Shown: piece by piece, positions 19,101-28,108 of the stretch
Layout of the letters: the number at the start of each line of letters is the position of its first letter
Numbering within the stretch: position 1 is the first letter of the stretch
Notes under the pieces: model-generated
Database searches by the model: none
Told to the model about the DNA's origin: nothing
Seen by the model: the letters and a program-made list of their open reading frames with translations, nothing else
Assembly (NCBI GenBank): GCA_000432835.1
Contig: FR890370.1
Span: forward strand, 23,367-87,366
Direction: 5' to 3'
From: Clostridium sp. CAG:417
GTDB taxonomy: Bacteria; Bacillota_I; Bacilli_A; RF39; UBA660
Length of the DNA stretch: 64,000 nt
Program-made: the position numbers and the translations under genes

Positions 19101-19172
19101 ATCTAAAAACAAATGAACACTAATATTTACAATCAAAAGCACATAGTTTATAATATAACTAGAGGTGAAACA

Positions 19173-20477
19173 ATGAAATATTATTGTATAGGTATTAAAG
19201 GAACAGGTATGTCAACACTTGCTCAAATACTTTCAGATTTAGGAAATGAAGTAAGTGGTTACGATGATGCTACTGAATATAAATTTACCCAAAAAGGATT
19301 AGACGAAAGAAATATTAAAATATATTATGATAATACACACGATATTCCCAAGGATACTATTGTTACTTATTCAGTTGCCTTTAAAGAAGACCACAAGGAA
19401 TTAAAAAGAGTAAAGGAATTAGGTTTAACAATCAAAAAATATAATGAAATAGTAGGAGACATTACAAAAATGTTTAATACTATCTCAGTAGCCGGAACAC
19501 ATGGAAAAACTTCTACATCATCAATGATTAGACATATATTAGAAGACTCCATTGGTTGCAGTTACTTCGTTGGGGCAGGAGATGGCCGTATTAATCCAAA
19601 TAGTGATATTTTTGTTATTGAATCAGACGAATTTAACAAACATTTATTAACTTATTATCCAACTAATTCTATCATTACTAATATTGAAAAAGAACATATG
19701 GAGTGTTATAAAGATCTTCAAGATATAATTGATACATTTTCAACATTTGCAAATCACACTAAAAATAGATTAATAACGTGTGGCGATAACCCTAACTGCC
19801 ATAGCTTAAACACTAAAACTCCTATTACTTATTATGGATTTAATGAAGATAATGATGTAATTATAAAAAATCATCATGTTGCAGAAGACGGAGAAACTTT
19901 TGATCTTTACTTTAAAGATAAGCTATTTGATACATTTACAATTCCTGTTTATGGCAAACATATGGTTTTAAACGCTACTGCAGCAATCATCATGTGTAAC
20001 ATATATGGTATTTCAAAGGAACAAATCAAAAATAGTTTCAAAACATTTAAGAATGCTAAACGTCGTTTTGCCGAAGAAAAAGTAGGAAATGCTATCATCA
20101 TTGATGACTATGCTCATCATCCAACAGAAATAAGTGCTACCCTAGATGCTGTTAAAAGAAAATATAAAGATAGAAGAGTAGTAGCAGTTTTTAAACCAAA
20201 TACTTATTCTAGAACTAAAGACTTTACCAATGAATTTGTAACTGCTTTAAGTAAAGCCGACAAAGTTTATTTAACAGAAATAGATTGCAATAGAGAAAGA
20301 CAAAGTGATTATCCTGGCGTTACATCAAATCTTATTGTAGAAAAAATAAAAGGTGCCGAAATAATTTCAGAAGATACCATTGATAAACTAAAAAATGAAA
20401 AAGACTCGGTTGTTTGTTTTATGAGCTGTGCCTACGTCAATCATTTAATCGATGCTTTTAAAGAAATAATAAAATAA
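19173..20477 (+). CDS. murC: UDP-N-acetylmuramate--L-alanine ligase
   Basis: 434 residues; ATP-dependent addition of L-Ala to UDP-MurNAc in peptidoglycan synthesis. ATG 19173 follows AGAGGTGAAAC; an ATG at 19113 lacks a site. The N-terminal UDP-binding loop reads GIKGTGMSTLA. The Mur ligase P-loop is VAGTHGKTSTSSM, and DDYAHHPTEI is the MurC-type signature in the third domain. Transcribed alone between two terminators, outside any dcw cluster, whose other pieces lie at 34.6 and 47.5 kb. Confidence 0.95.
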   Translation: MKYYCIGIKGTGMSTLAQILSDLGNEVSGYDDATEYKFTQKGLDERNIKIYYDNTHDIPKDTIVTYSVAFKEDHKELKRVKELGLTIKKYNEIVGDITKMFNTISVAGTHGKTSTSSMIRHILEDSIGCSYFVGAGDGRINPNSDIFVIESDEFNKHLLTYYPTNSIITNIEKEHMECYKDLQDIIDTFSTFANHTKNRLITCGDNPNCHSLNTKTPITYYGFNEDNDVIIKNHHVAEDGETFDLYFKDKLFDTFTIPVYGKHMVLNATAAIIMCNIYGISKEQIKNSFKTFKNAKRRFAEEKVGNAIIIDDYAHHPTEISATLDAVKRKYKDRRVVAVFKPNTYSRTKDFTNEFVTALSKADKVYLTEIDCNRERQSDYPGVTSNLIVEKIKGAEIISEDTIDKLKNEKDSVVCFMSCAYVNHLIDAFKEIIK

Positions 20478-20499
20478 GAATACACGTTATTCTTTTTTT
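20476..20499 (+). terminator. Terminator of murC
   Basis: AAGAATA (20476-20482) pairs TATTCTT (20488-20494) across a 5-base loop, with seven T. The stem contains the end of the stop codon. Confidence 0.7.
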
Positions 20500-20500
20500 G

Positions 20501-20520
20501 TTTCCCATAATTTCCCATAA
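20501..20520 (+). repeat. Tandem 10-bp direct repeat upstream of a two-component system
   Basis: TTTCCCATAA occurs twice in exact tandem (20501-20510, 20511-20520). A third partial copy, CCCATAA, is at 20580-20586. The spacing suits an OmpR-family regulator dimer, and the response regulator gene starts at 20639. A TGATATAAT extended -10 is at 20610-20618. Confidence 0.7.
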
Positions 20521-20638
20521 TTGTTTGATAATTTTTTGACAATTTTTTCCTATACTGAAAATGTAAAGAGGAGGCGATGCCCATAAGGTTATCAAAATAA
20601 AGTAAAACATGATATAATACTATTGGTAGGTGATGAAA

Positions 20639-21295
20639 ATGTATACAATTTGTTTTGTAGAAGATGAAAAAGACCTTTCCAATTTAATAAAAGTTTATTT
20701 AGAAAAAGCTGGTTATAAGGTTGTGACCTTCAATAAAGGAGCTGATGCTATCGATTATATAGGTCAACCTGTAGATGTATGGATATTAGATATTATGTTA
20801 GAAGATGACATTAGTGGATATGATATCATTAAAGAAATCAGAAAAAATAATAGTAATGTCCCAGTTATTTTCACCTCAGCAAGAGATCAAGAAATAGATA
20901 AAATATTAGGTCTTGAACTAGGGAGTGATGATTACATTACAAAACCATATTCTAGTAAAGAACTTGTTCTACGAGTAAATAATATTATAAAACGTGTTTA
21001 TAAAAAAGAAGAAAAAACAATTAATTACGAAACTTATCAAATAGATTTAGAAAAAAGAGTAGTTTACAAAGACCAAAAACAAATAAAACTTACAACATTA
21101 GAGTTTGATCTACTTATCCTATTTTTAAAAAATATCAATAAAGGTTTTTCTAGAGATGAAATACTTAACTATATTTGGGGTGATGACTACTTTGGTACAG
21201 ACAGAGTTGTAGATGATTTAGTTAGAAGACTTAGAAAGAAAATGCCAAAGTTAAACATTAATGCCATTTATGGATATGGGTATCGTATGTCATGA
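20639..21295 (+). CDS. OmpR-family response regulator
   Basis: 218 residues. ATG 20639 is preferred, 6 bases after AGGTG; GTG 20630 and ATG 20633 are alternatives. The receiver domain has acidic FVEDEKD, phosphoacceptor D51 in WILDIML, and the conserved lysine in DDYITKPYS. The C-terminal winged helix (about 125-218) has LTTLEFDLLILFLKN and the DNA-recognition helix RVVDDLVRRLRKKM. It overlaps the histidine kinase by 4 bases (ATGA). Target genes are unknown; the tandem repeat upstream suggests autoregulation. Confidence 0.95.
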   Translation: MYTICFVEDEKDLSNLIKVYLEKAGYKVVTFNKGADAIDYIGQPVDVWILDIMLEDDISGYDIIKEIRKNNSNVPVIFTSARDQEIDKILGLELGSDDYITKPYSSKELVLRVNNIIKRVYKKEEKTINYETYQIDLEKRVVYKDQKQIKLTTLEFDLLILFLKNINKGFSRDEILNYIWGDDYFGTDRVVDDLVRRLRKKMPKLNINAIYGYGYRMS

Positions 21296-22566
21296 AAAAT
21301 CAAAAACAAACACTTAGTAAACAACTTATTATAATAATTTTCTTAGTCTTTTCCATAGCATTTATCTGTCTAGGGGTAGTCTTACCTAAAACCCTAATTC
21401 CTCTAGCAGAAAATAATGTCTATAGGTATTTAAGTGAACCATTAAAGTTCATGCAGTCTAATTTTGATAAAGACCTATCTTCGTCGGAGATTGCATATCT
21501 ATATATTATAGATCAAAAAATAGTAACTAGTGATAATTTAACTGAAGTTATGGGATTTGATAACCCATTATTTATCATAAAAAAAATCAAAAATAATACC
21601 TATGGAAAATTTATTTATAAACATAATACCTATTACTATTACACAATAAAAGCAGAACAAGTTACCAAAATAGCTCTAACAAATGATACTTATATAAATA
21701 AAACTAAAGCCGATATTTTAGCAGCTATTTTACCAATAGTTTTAGGAACACTTTTAATAGTAGGACTTATCCTTGTAATTTGGAGTTCTATTATAATATA
21801 TAAGATTGACAAACTAAAATCAAAGGTTGATAATATCGACAATGAGGATTATAACCATACAATTGATTTTAAAGCTAATGATGAAATTAAGTCTTTAGGA
21901 TACGCAATTGAAGATATGCGCATTTCCCTAAAAAGCCAAGGGGAATATCGCAATCAAATGTATCAAAATATCTCACATGATTTTAAAACACCTCTTACCG
22001 TTATAAAATCATATATAGAAGCTGTTCATGACGAAGTAGAAGATAAAGACAAGGCTCTACAAGTTATCGAAGAGCAAACTGAAAAATTAGAAAATAAAGT
22101 ACACTCACTTCTTTACTTAAATAAACTAGATTATCTCAAAGATAGTAAACCGAAAATAGAAAAAATAGACATGGAAAAACTTATAAATGACGAGGTTTCT
22201 AAATTTAAATGGAAACGAAAAGATGTAGAATTTATAGTCGAATATGACCATAAATCGGTATATTTTGGTACAGTTGAGCATTGGGAGACGATTCTTGACA
22301 ACTTACTAAATAATTTTATGAGATATGCTAGTACTACTATAAAAATTAATGCCAAACAAAATAAAATAATTTTATATAATGATGGATCAAACATCGATAA
22401 TGATTTACTTGAGGGAATCTTTACTCCGTTCCGCAAGGGAATTAAAGGTGAATTTGGTCTAGGATTATCAATTGTGAAAAAGACTTTATGTATCATTGGC
22501 TATGATATTAATATAAAAAATGAAAAGAAAGGTGTGACCTTCATAATAACTAGAAGCTCTAAATAA
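21292..22566 (+). CDS. Sensor histidine kinase
   Basis: 424 residues. TM1 (about 12-34) and TM2 (about 141-168) flank an extracytoplasmic sensor of about 105 residues with no recognised fold. A HAMP-like linker follows. The phosphoacceptor box is NISHDFKTPLTVI with H229. The ATPase domain has the N box WETILDNLLNNFMRYA, a short G1 (YNDGSNID, where the usual DxGxG is reduced) and GLGLSIVKK as G2. Translationally coupled to the response regulator. The small catalytic domain resembles kinases that sense envelope stress, but the signal is unknown. Confidence 0.93.
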   Translation: MKNQKQTLSKQLIIIIFLVFSIAFICLGVVLPKTLIPLAENNVYRYLSEPLKFMQSNFDKDLSSSEIAYLYIIDQKIVTSDNLTEVMGFDNPLFIIKKIKNNTYGKFIYKHNTYYYYTIKAEQVTKIALTNDTYINKTKADILAAILPIVLGTLLIVGLILVIWSSIIIYKIDKLKSKVDNIDNEDYNHTIDFKANDEIKSLGYAIEDMRISLKSQGEYRNQMYQNISHDFKTPLTVIKSYIEAVHDEVEDKDKALQVIEEQTEKLENKVHSLLYLNKLDYLKDSKPKIEKIDMEKLINDEVSKFKWKRKDVEFIVEYDHKSVYFGTVEHWETILDNLLNNFMRYASTTIKINAKQNKIILYNDGSNIDNDLLEGIFTPFRKGIKGEFGLGLSIVKKTLCIIGYDINIKNEKKGVTFIITRSSK

Positions 22567-22577
22567 GGCTTCTTTTT
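22552..22577 (+). terminator. Terminator of the two-component operon
   Basis: AGAAGC (22552-22557) pairs GCTTCT (22568-22573), followed by T5. The stop codon lies in the loop. Confidence 0.6.
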
Positions 22578-22621
22578 GTTTAATTTATATTTATTTGTCC
22601 ATAATAACAATGGTGATAAAT

Positions 22622-23407
22622 ATGAAAATATTAATAACAGGAGCAACATCGGGTATTGCTTATGAAACAGCTTTAAAACTGTTAGAGCAAAATAATTTTG
22701 TTTATTTGTGTACACATACAGAAGAAGAAAAATACCTTCTAAAAGAAAAACTCGCTAATAAAAGTAATGCCAAAGTATATAAACTAGATGTTTGTAATGA
22801 AAATGATTTAAAACTTTTAGATATTTTAGATTATGATGTTTTTTGGTCACATGCTGGCATTGGTAATGGTGGAGCAGTACTTGGTATTTCACTAGATACA
22901 ATTAGAAAAAACTATGAAGTAAATGTTTTTAAAAATATTGCGGTAATAAAAAGGGCATATGAAAATATGCGCCATAAAAATATAGAGGGGAAAATATTTG
23001 TGACCAGTTCTTTAGCGGCATATTTACCCCTTACTTATTTAGGAGCTTATACATCTAGTAAAGCAGCCTTAAGTAGTCTTTGTTATACAATGAATAAAGA
23101 GTTAAAATTAATTGGTAGTAATATTAGTCTTACTCTAATAGAGCTAGGTGCATATCATACGGGTTTTAATCAAGTTATGATTGATAACAAAGAACGCTTT
23201 TTAAAACCAGCATCAACTTTTTATTTATATAAAGATAAAGTAACAAAAAAACAAAACAACCTCTTTAATCTTATAGAAAAAAAGACTTTAACAGCAGTTA
23301 GTACCAAACTAGCAAAACAAATTTCAAAGAAAAATCCTAAATTTCTTATTCGAACACCCCTTATTCAAAGACTACTGGTAAAATTATATATTATATTTTT
23401 AAGATAA
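22622..23407 (+). CDS. Short-chain dehydrogenase/reductase
   Basis: 261 residues. ATG 22622 follows GGTGATAAAT, the same spacing as other genes here. The NAD(P)-binding loop is TGATSGIAYETA. The catalytic tetrad is visible: VTSSLAAYLPL supplies the serine and YTSSK the Tyr and Lys. The final 60 residues are basic and hydrophobic (KLYIIFL at the end), suggesting membrane association. The substrate cannot be inferred. It follows the two-component operon after a terminator and is probably separate. Confidence 0.85.
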   Translation: MKILITGATSGIAYETALKLLEQNNFVYLCTHTEEEKYLLKEKLANKSNAKVYKLDVCNENDLKLLDILDYDVFWSHAGIGNGGAVLGISLDTIRKNYEVNVFKNIAVIKRAYENMRHKNIEGKIFVTSSLAAYLPLTYLGAYTSSKAALSSLCYTMNKELKLIGSNISLTLIELGAYHTGFNQVMIDNKERFLKPASTFYLYKDKVTKKQNNLFNLIEKKTLTAVSTKLAKQISKKNPKFLIRTPLIQRLLVKLYIIFLR

Positions 23408-23470
23408 CTTATTATATTATTGCATTAGCCTCTTTTTTGTATTATTATATAAAGTATTTAGGAGGTTCTG

Positions 23471-25177
23471 ATGTTAAAAAATAATTATGATGTTGCAATG
23501 ATAATGCAACGAAGAAAAATACATGCTGGTTTAAGTATATATGTACCAGCACTAGGTATAGAAGGCAAGTACTCCGAAGATGAGGGAATCTTTTATGCGC
23601 TCGATGGAACTTCTTATGAAGTGCTTGATGAATTTATCTATGATTTTGATGATGATGTATCATTAATCTGTGATTTTGTATTATCTAAAAAAGATTTTAA
23701 TGATAAATATAAAAATCAAAAGAATATGGAAGAGGCATTAATGAAATATCGCCTAGATTATTCAAATTGTAGAGTAAACAGATATGATATGGAAAGTCGT
23801 AACACTAAGAGCTTTATTATTGATATTGATGAGCTTTTTTCTGACATAAATAATAATATTCAATTTGAAGGTAATGAAGTAATAACCGCTCAAGAAAATA
23901 TAGTTCCAGAAGCCTTTGAAATTACTCCAGAATTTGAAGAAATGCTTTTCTCTGAATTAATAAAAAAAGTTAATAGTCACGCTATGACCAAAAAAGAAAT
24001 GCTTGAATTAAATAAAAAAATAATTGTCACTCGTGATAACTACAATAATTTAATAGATACAATAGCTAGAGTAACAGAAATAGAAGAAGAAAGCCTGCAA
24101 GCTCCTGCTGTAAAAATTGCTAGTGATTCTAAAGAAAATAACAAGGAAGAACTATATATAAAACGTAAAAACATCATAAAGAAGCTAAAAGATATCATCA
24201 TCGGACAAGACGATGAAATTGATCAATTAGTAACTGAAATATTTCGTTTGCAAAACAATCAAAATGGAAAGAATAAAGGGATTTTATTAAGTGGTTCAAC
24301 GGGTGTAGGAAAGAGTAGAATATGTACTCTTTTAGCAAAATATCTTGATATACCATGTAAAATCATAGATACTACACAACTTACAATGCCTGGTTATAGA
24401 GGACAAAATATTGAAGATTTTTTAGAGCAATTATATTTGGATGAAAGAAAAAATCTAAAACGAGTAGAGAAGGCTATTATTGTATTCGATGAAGTTGATA
24501 AAAAGGGTTCACGAGATAATTATGATGTCTCTGGTAAAGGCGTATTAAACCAACTACTTAAATTCCTTGATGGAACAGAATATACAATAGGACTAAATGA
24601 GGAAAGTGTATTACAGAAAACCAAAGTAAGAATCTCCACTAACAATATGATTGTAATATTCTCTGGAGCATTCTCTAATGTTTATAATGCCCCTAAATTT
24701 ACTACAAACAATTTAGGCTTTAGAGAAACAAATGCTCCTAAAAGTAAAGAACCAACACTACAAGACTTTATTGACATTGGTTGCCTACCAGATGAGTCTA
24801 TGGGAAGACTACCTATTATTATTCACTTAAACACCCTAAGTGAAAATGACCTAAAAAACATTTTACTTCATTCAAAAGAAAGTGATATTTATTATGTCAA
24901 ACAAGAGTTTAAAAATGAAGCTGAAGTGGATATTGAATTTAGCGATGAAGCCATCGAAGAAATCGCTCATCAGGCCTATCTGTTACAAACTGGAGCTAGG
25001 TCACTACAAAAAATAGTACATGACGCTACATACCACGCTTTTAAGAAAGTAACAGATGATTTTGGAAAATACTCTAAGGTTATAATTACAAAAGATACAA
25101 TTACAGATCATAAAAACTACACTCTTATTCCAAAAGAACAAAATAAAGTTTTACAAAAAAATAAAAAAATGCTATAA
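23471..25177 (+). CDS. ClpX-like AAA+ ATPase with an unrecognised N-terminal region
   Basis: 568 residues. Residues about 235-568 resemble the ClpX AAA+ module: Walker A GSTGVGKS (275-282), Walker B IIVFDEVDKK (D340, E341), sensor-1-like FSGAF, and sensor-2 TGARSLQKI (R510). The loop 1 pore motif is GYRG at 308-311 instead of GYVG. LGF at 415-417 falls where ClpX has its IGF ClpP-docking tripeptide, and SMGRLPIIIHL follows as in ClpX. The ClpX zinc finger is missing; residues 1-230 are an acidic, helical region I do not recognise. GGAGG precedes ATG 23471. A membrane HExxH peptidase gene follows. Confidence 0.75.
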   Translation: MLKNNYDVAMIMQRRKIHAGLSIYVPALGIEGKYSEDEGIFYALDGTSYEVLDEFIYDFDDDVSLICDFVLSKKDFNDKYKNQKNMEEALMKYRLDYSNCRVNRYDMESRNTKSFIIDIDELFSDINNNIQFEGNEVITAQENIVPEAFEITPEFEEMLFSELIKKVNSHAMTKKEMLELNKKIIVTRDNYNNLIDTIARVTEIEEESLQAPAVKIASDSKENNKEELYIKRKNIIKKLKDIIIGQDDEIDQLVTEIFRLQNNQNGKNKGILLSGSTGVGKSRICTLLAKYLDIPCKIIDTTQLTMPGYRGQNIEDFLEQLYLDERKNLKRVEKAIIVFDEVDKKGSRDNYDVSGKGVLNQLLKFLDGTEYTIGLNEESVLQKTKVRISTNNMIVIFSGAFSNVYNAPKFTTNNLGFRETNAPKSKEPTLQDFIDIGCLPDESMGRLPIIIHLNTLSENDLKNILLHSKESDIYYVKQEFKNEAEVDIEFSDEAIEEIAHQAYLLQTGARSLQKIVHDATYHAFKKVTDDFGKYSKVIITKDTITDHKNYTLIPKEQNKVLQKNKKML

Positions 25178-25178
25178 T
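25150..25178 (+). promoter_or_regulatory. Promoter of the HExxH peptidase gene
   Basis: TTTACA (25150-25155), a 17-base spacer and TATAAT (25173-25178). The -10 overlaps the TAA stop of the AAA+ gene, so the peptidase gene can be expressed independently. Confidence 0.65.
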
Positions 25179-25198
25179 ACAACTCCCGGTGATGTATT

Positions 25199-26254
25199 AT
25201 GGATATTAGTAAAATAAAAAATTTAAAAATAAATATTAGTAAGATAAAAAAATCAAATAAACAGTTCAAACTAAGAAAAGAAGAAAGAATCAAAAATTTA
25301 AAAATGTTAATAGCGTTACTTGCTACTGCTAATATAGCTATGGGTGCTGGTATTTCTACCTTCCTAATTCAAAAATTAGTAATGCCACATTATCATGAAA
25401 GAGTATCAGATGTATCTAGTCTTTATAAGAGTATTGAAGAAAATACTAATCTAGATAAAAATGAAAAAAAGATTTTAAATTATGTTTCGGAGTTTATTGA
25501 TGCGTATTATTACTATATGGATAAAAACGAAGTAGAAGATAAATTATCTAACTTTGATATAGTGTATAAAACTCAAAAAGATAAAAATGTAACTGGTTCC
25601 TGGAACTCTATGTTTTGCGATATGACTTTCTATACTATGTCATCTTCAAAAGATTTAAAAAATAATAGTGAAGTTGTTTCTCATGAACTATACCATTTAT
25701 TAAGTGATGATATCTATAACAAATGTTTAGCAGAAGGAATTGCTTCCCTAATAAACTATGAATATTCTGATTATGAAAATCAGGACTCTTACTATAAACA
25801 ACTATTAATTGCCCAAATCCTTTGTGAGATAATAGATCCAGAATTAGTAGTAAAAAGTTATCTTCAAGCAGATACCAGTATTATTACAGATGAACTATTT
25901 AAAATAGATAATAATAAAACAAGATATAAAAGATTATTTAAAAATTTAAGCAGATATCAAGAGATATTTAATGAATACCTAGAATATACTGAAGTAGACC
26001 TAGAAAAAGGCTCTTACAATGATTACTTAAATTTAAAAAACATAGAAGAAGATTTATTAAAATCTATAAAATCAGATTTAAAGTTTTATTATGATCATTC
26101 AAAAAATAGAAAAGATGAAGCTACCGTTGAAGACTATTTTGACAAGCTTACCACTGATTATGATATAGTAGTTAATTCAAACAATAATAAAAATAAAATA
26201 GTTTATATGGGAGATTATAATACTGAAAGTAAATATTTAAGGAAAACAAAATAA
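25199..26254 (+). CDS. Membrane-anchored HExxH zinc-metallopeptidase-like protein
   Basis: 351 residues. A strongly basic N-terminus (residues 1-36) precedes one membrane helix (about 39-61), so the rest should lie outside the cell. HELYH at 162-166 is a classic HExxH zinc motif. After 12 residues, LAEGIASL supplies E179, a likely third ligand as in peptidase-MA-like families. The C-terminal 170 residues are helical and charged. No signal cleavage site or known family is recognised. It has its own promoter and terminator and lies 21 bases after the ClpX-like gene. Confidence 0.65.
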   Translation: MDISKIKNLKINISKIKKSNKQFKLRKEERIKNLKMLIALLATANIAMGAGISTFLIQKLVMPHYHERVSDVSSLYKSIEENTNLDKNEKKILNYVSEFIDAYYYYMDKNEVEDKLSNFDIVYKTQKDKNVTGSWNSMFCDMTFYTMSSSKDLKNNSEVVSHELYHLLSDDIYNKCLAEGIASLINYEYSDYENQDSYYKQLLIAQILCEIIDPELVVKSYLQADTSIITDELFKIDNNKTRYKRLFKNLSRYQEIFNEYLEYTEVDLEKGSYNDYLNLKNIEEDLLKSIKSDLKFYYDHSKNRKDEATVEDYFDKLTTDYDIVVNSNNNKNKIVYMGDYNTESKYLRKTK

Positions 26255-26278
26255 GTGGTTAAGTTACCACTTATTTTT
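26252..26278 (+). terminator. Terminator of the HExxH peptidase gene
   Basis: TAAGTGGT (26252-26259) pairs ACCACTTA (26266-26273), followed by T5. Confidence 0.75.
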
Positions 26279-26292
26279 GCCATTTTAATAAA

Positions 26293-26314
26293 CAAAAAAG
26301 AGCTTTTTAAGCTC
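26293..26314 (-). terminator. Terminator of the minus-strand tRNA-Met
   Basis: GAGCTT/AAGCTC arms (26300-26305, 26309-26314). On the minus strand the hairpin is followed by a T run (complement of A 26294-26299). Confidence 0.6.
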
Positions 26315-26351
26315 CTTTATATTTAATCGATTAAATCGATATTTCTATAAA

Positions 26352-26428
26352 TGGTGGCGCCGGAGAGATTCGAACTCACGACCTATCGGGTATGAACCGA
26401 TTGCTCTAGCCAACTGAGCTACAGCGCC
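26352..26428 (-). tRNA. tRNA-Met (CAT anticodon)
   Basis: The minus strand folds as a 77-base cloverleaf with encoded CCA. Acceptor GGCGCTG pairs with the 3' end, the D arm has GCTC...GAGC, and the anticodon loop is TTCATAC with U33 and CAT. The T loop is TTCGAAT. It resembles the Bacillus elongator tRNA-Met. An Ile2 (lysidine-modified CAT) identity is less likely but cannot be excluded. Confidence 0.95.
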
Positions 26429-26565
26429 ATTTCCAAATTACTCATTTAGTATAACAGACAAATTTAACTTTGACAACATCTTTTTTAATATTTTTCAAAA
26501 ACTTCTTAAAATAAACTACTACCACAAATATTTAAAGTTTGTTATACTATTATTAGGTGAGTAAA

Positions 26566-27435
26566 ATGAAAAGAATATTATCAATCTTATTATCTGTAAT
26601 ATTATTCTTTACCCTAAGCTTTATAATATACCTTTTCACTTTTAAACTTCTGTTTAAAACTAATTATTTTGATAGAATAATCAAAGAAAACAATGTAAGT
26701 GAATATATTAATTTATCTTTAGGTCAAAAAAGCACAATTGTTAATAATATAAATACCTCATATCAAGACCTAAAGAAACTAGGCTTAAGTGAAAAAGAAA
26801 TTACTAATATTATCAATGATACAAATATAAGTCAAGTATTAAACAATATAATCATTAATAGAATGCATCATGTATTATATAATGAAAAAACTATAAACTA
26901 TACATTGGATGATCTAGATAATATTTTAACAAAAAACATTAATAACAGCCAAGTAAAAGAGTATATCCTCCAAAATGATTACAAAATAATAAGCTTTGAG
27001 ACAAGCTTAGACTATGATATTAGTAACATAAACTATAAATATTTAACTTTTTATAAAAAATTAACCTCAAATAAAACCATAATAGTTGTTTTACTAACCT
27101 TAATTTTAGTCATAATAATCTTATTTATAATTAATAATAATCTTTTTTTAAATTACTTTTTTACAACAACCCTTGTAGTAGGCTTAAATAATATCATTAT
27201 CTGTCTCATAACACCATATAGTTTAAATATTATATTAGAAAATAAATTGATTAAGCATGTGTTTAGTAATTTATATACCAATTACTTTAAAGAAGTCTTA
27301 ATAATTGATTTAATCTTAGTCTTAATATCAACTATAATTCTTTCAGTTAATGACAAAGTAAATAACAAGAATAATAGAAAAATAAAACCAAGAGTTAGAA
27401 AGAGAGTAGAATACGATGAAAATTATAATTTCTGA
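26566..27435 (+). CDS. Unrecognised four-TM membrane protein
   Basis: 289 residues; ATG 26566 is chosen because AGGTGA lies just upstream. One N-terminal membrane helix (about 5-30), then an extracytoplasmic region of about 140 residues rich in Asn and Ile, then three membrane helices (about 172-265) and a basic tail (KIKPRVRKRVEY). No family recognised. Its last 20 bases overlap the HAD phosphatase gene, and a lipid kinase follows, so it is the first gene of a probable three-gene operon. TATACT just upstream may be its -10. Confidence 0.75.
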   Translation: MKRILSILLSVILFFTLSFIIYLFTFKLLFKTNYFDRIIKENNVSEYINLSLGQKSTIVNNINTSYQDLKKLGLSEKEITNIINDTNISQVLNNIIINRMHHVLYNEKTINYTLDDLDNILTKNINNSQVKEYILQNDYKIISFETSLDYDISNINYKYLTFYKKLTSNKTIIVVLLTLILVIIILFIINNNLFLNYFFTTTLVVGLNNIIICLITPYSLNIILENKLIKHVFSNLYTNYFKEVLIIDLILVLISTIILSVNDKVNNKNNRKIKPRVRKRVEYDENYNF

Positions 27436-28108
27436 TTATGATGGCACTATTTTTGAAGATGAAATAACCACTAAGAAAAATATTGCCGCAATAGCAAGGT
27501 TTAGAAATCAAAACCTTTTCGCCGTCGCCACAGGCAGAAGTTATGAAGACTTCATGTCAGCTAAAATAAAGAATAATATTGAACTGGATTATTACCTTCT
27601 AAATTATGGAGCCCAAATACTTGATAAAAATATGCAGCCTATTTCTATAACACCTTTAACCAAAGAAGATGTTGCAGAAATAAAAAAATTCTTTAAAGAA
27701 AAAAATGTTACCATTCTCTATTGTAATGACAAAAAAAATAGCCTAAAAGAATCAGGTGCTATTTTTAAAATAGTAGTTAAATTTAACAATCGAAAAGACT
27801 TAGTAGACTCTTATAAACAGTTTATTAAACTTGATTCCTTTAATACATATATTTTAAAAAATCACTGTTCTCTAGAAATAATTAGAAAAGATGTTAATAA
27901 GAAAGAATCCATAAAAAAATTTCTTCCAATAATTAAACTAAAGCAAAATGATGTATTTGTAATAGGGGACAGTATTAATGACTTGGAAATGATAACACAA
28001 TACCATGGTTTCTGTGTGGAAAACGCGGAACCCAATATTAAAGCAGTAGCAGTAAAAATATATCCTCATGTATATAATTTAATAGAGAAATTAATGGAGG
28101 CAAAATAA
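27416..28108 (+). CDS. HAD-superfamily (Cof-type, IIB) phosphatase
   Basis: 230 residues. Motif I is ISDYDGTIF with the nucleophile and acid aspartates near residues 6-8. VATGRS is motif II. Motif III/IV is IGDSINDLEMI near residue 182. The cap domain between them is the C2 type of Cof-like phosphatases, which usually act on sugar phosphates or nucleotide precursors. Overlaps the membrane protein before it and abuts the diacylglycerol-kinase-family gene (TAATG junction). Confidence 0.92.
   Translation: MKIIISDYDGTIFEDEITTKKNIAAIARFRNQNLFAVATGRSYEDFMSAKIKNNIELDYYLLNYGAQILDKNMQPISITPLTKEDVAEIKKFFKEKNVTILYCNDKKNSLKESGAIFKIVVKFNNRKDLVDSYKQFIKLDSFNTYILKNHCSLEIIRKDVNKKESIKKFLPIIKLKQNDVFVIGDSINDLEMITQYHGFCVENAEPNIKAVAVKIYPHVYNLIEKLMEAK

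Noticed and set aside
19367..19552. Minus-strand open frame inside murC
   Set aside because: No ribosome binding site; it lies wholly antisense to a clear MurC sequence.
20577..20600. Possible seven-codon leader peptide (MPIRLSK) after GAGGAGG
   Set aside because: Spacing of the site to the ATG is only 2 bases, and no hairpin follows to suggest attenuation.
22131..22496. 121-codon minus-strand frame in the histidine kinase
   Set aside because: Antisense to the ATPase domain with no start signals.
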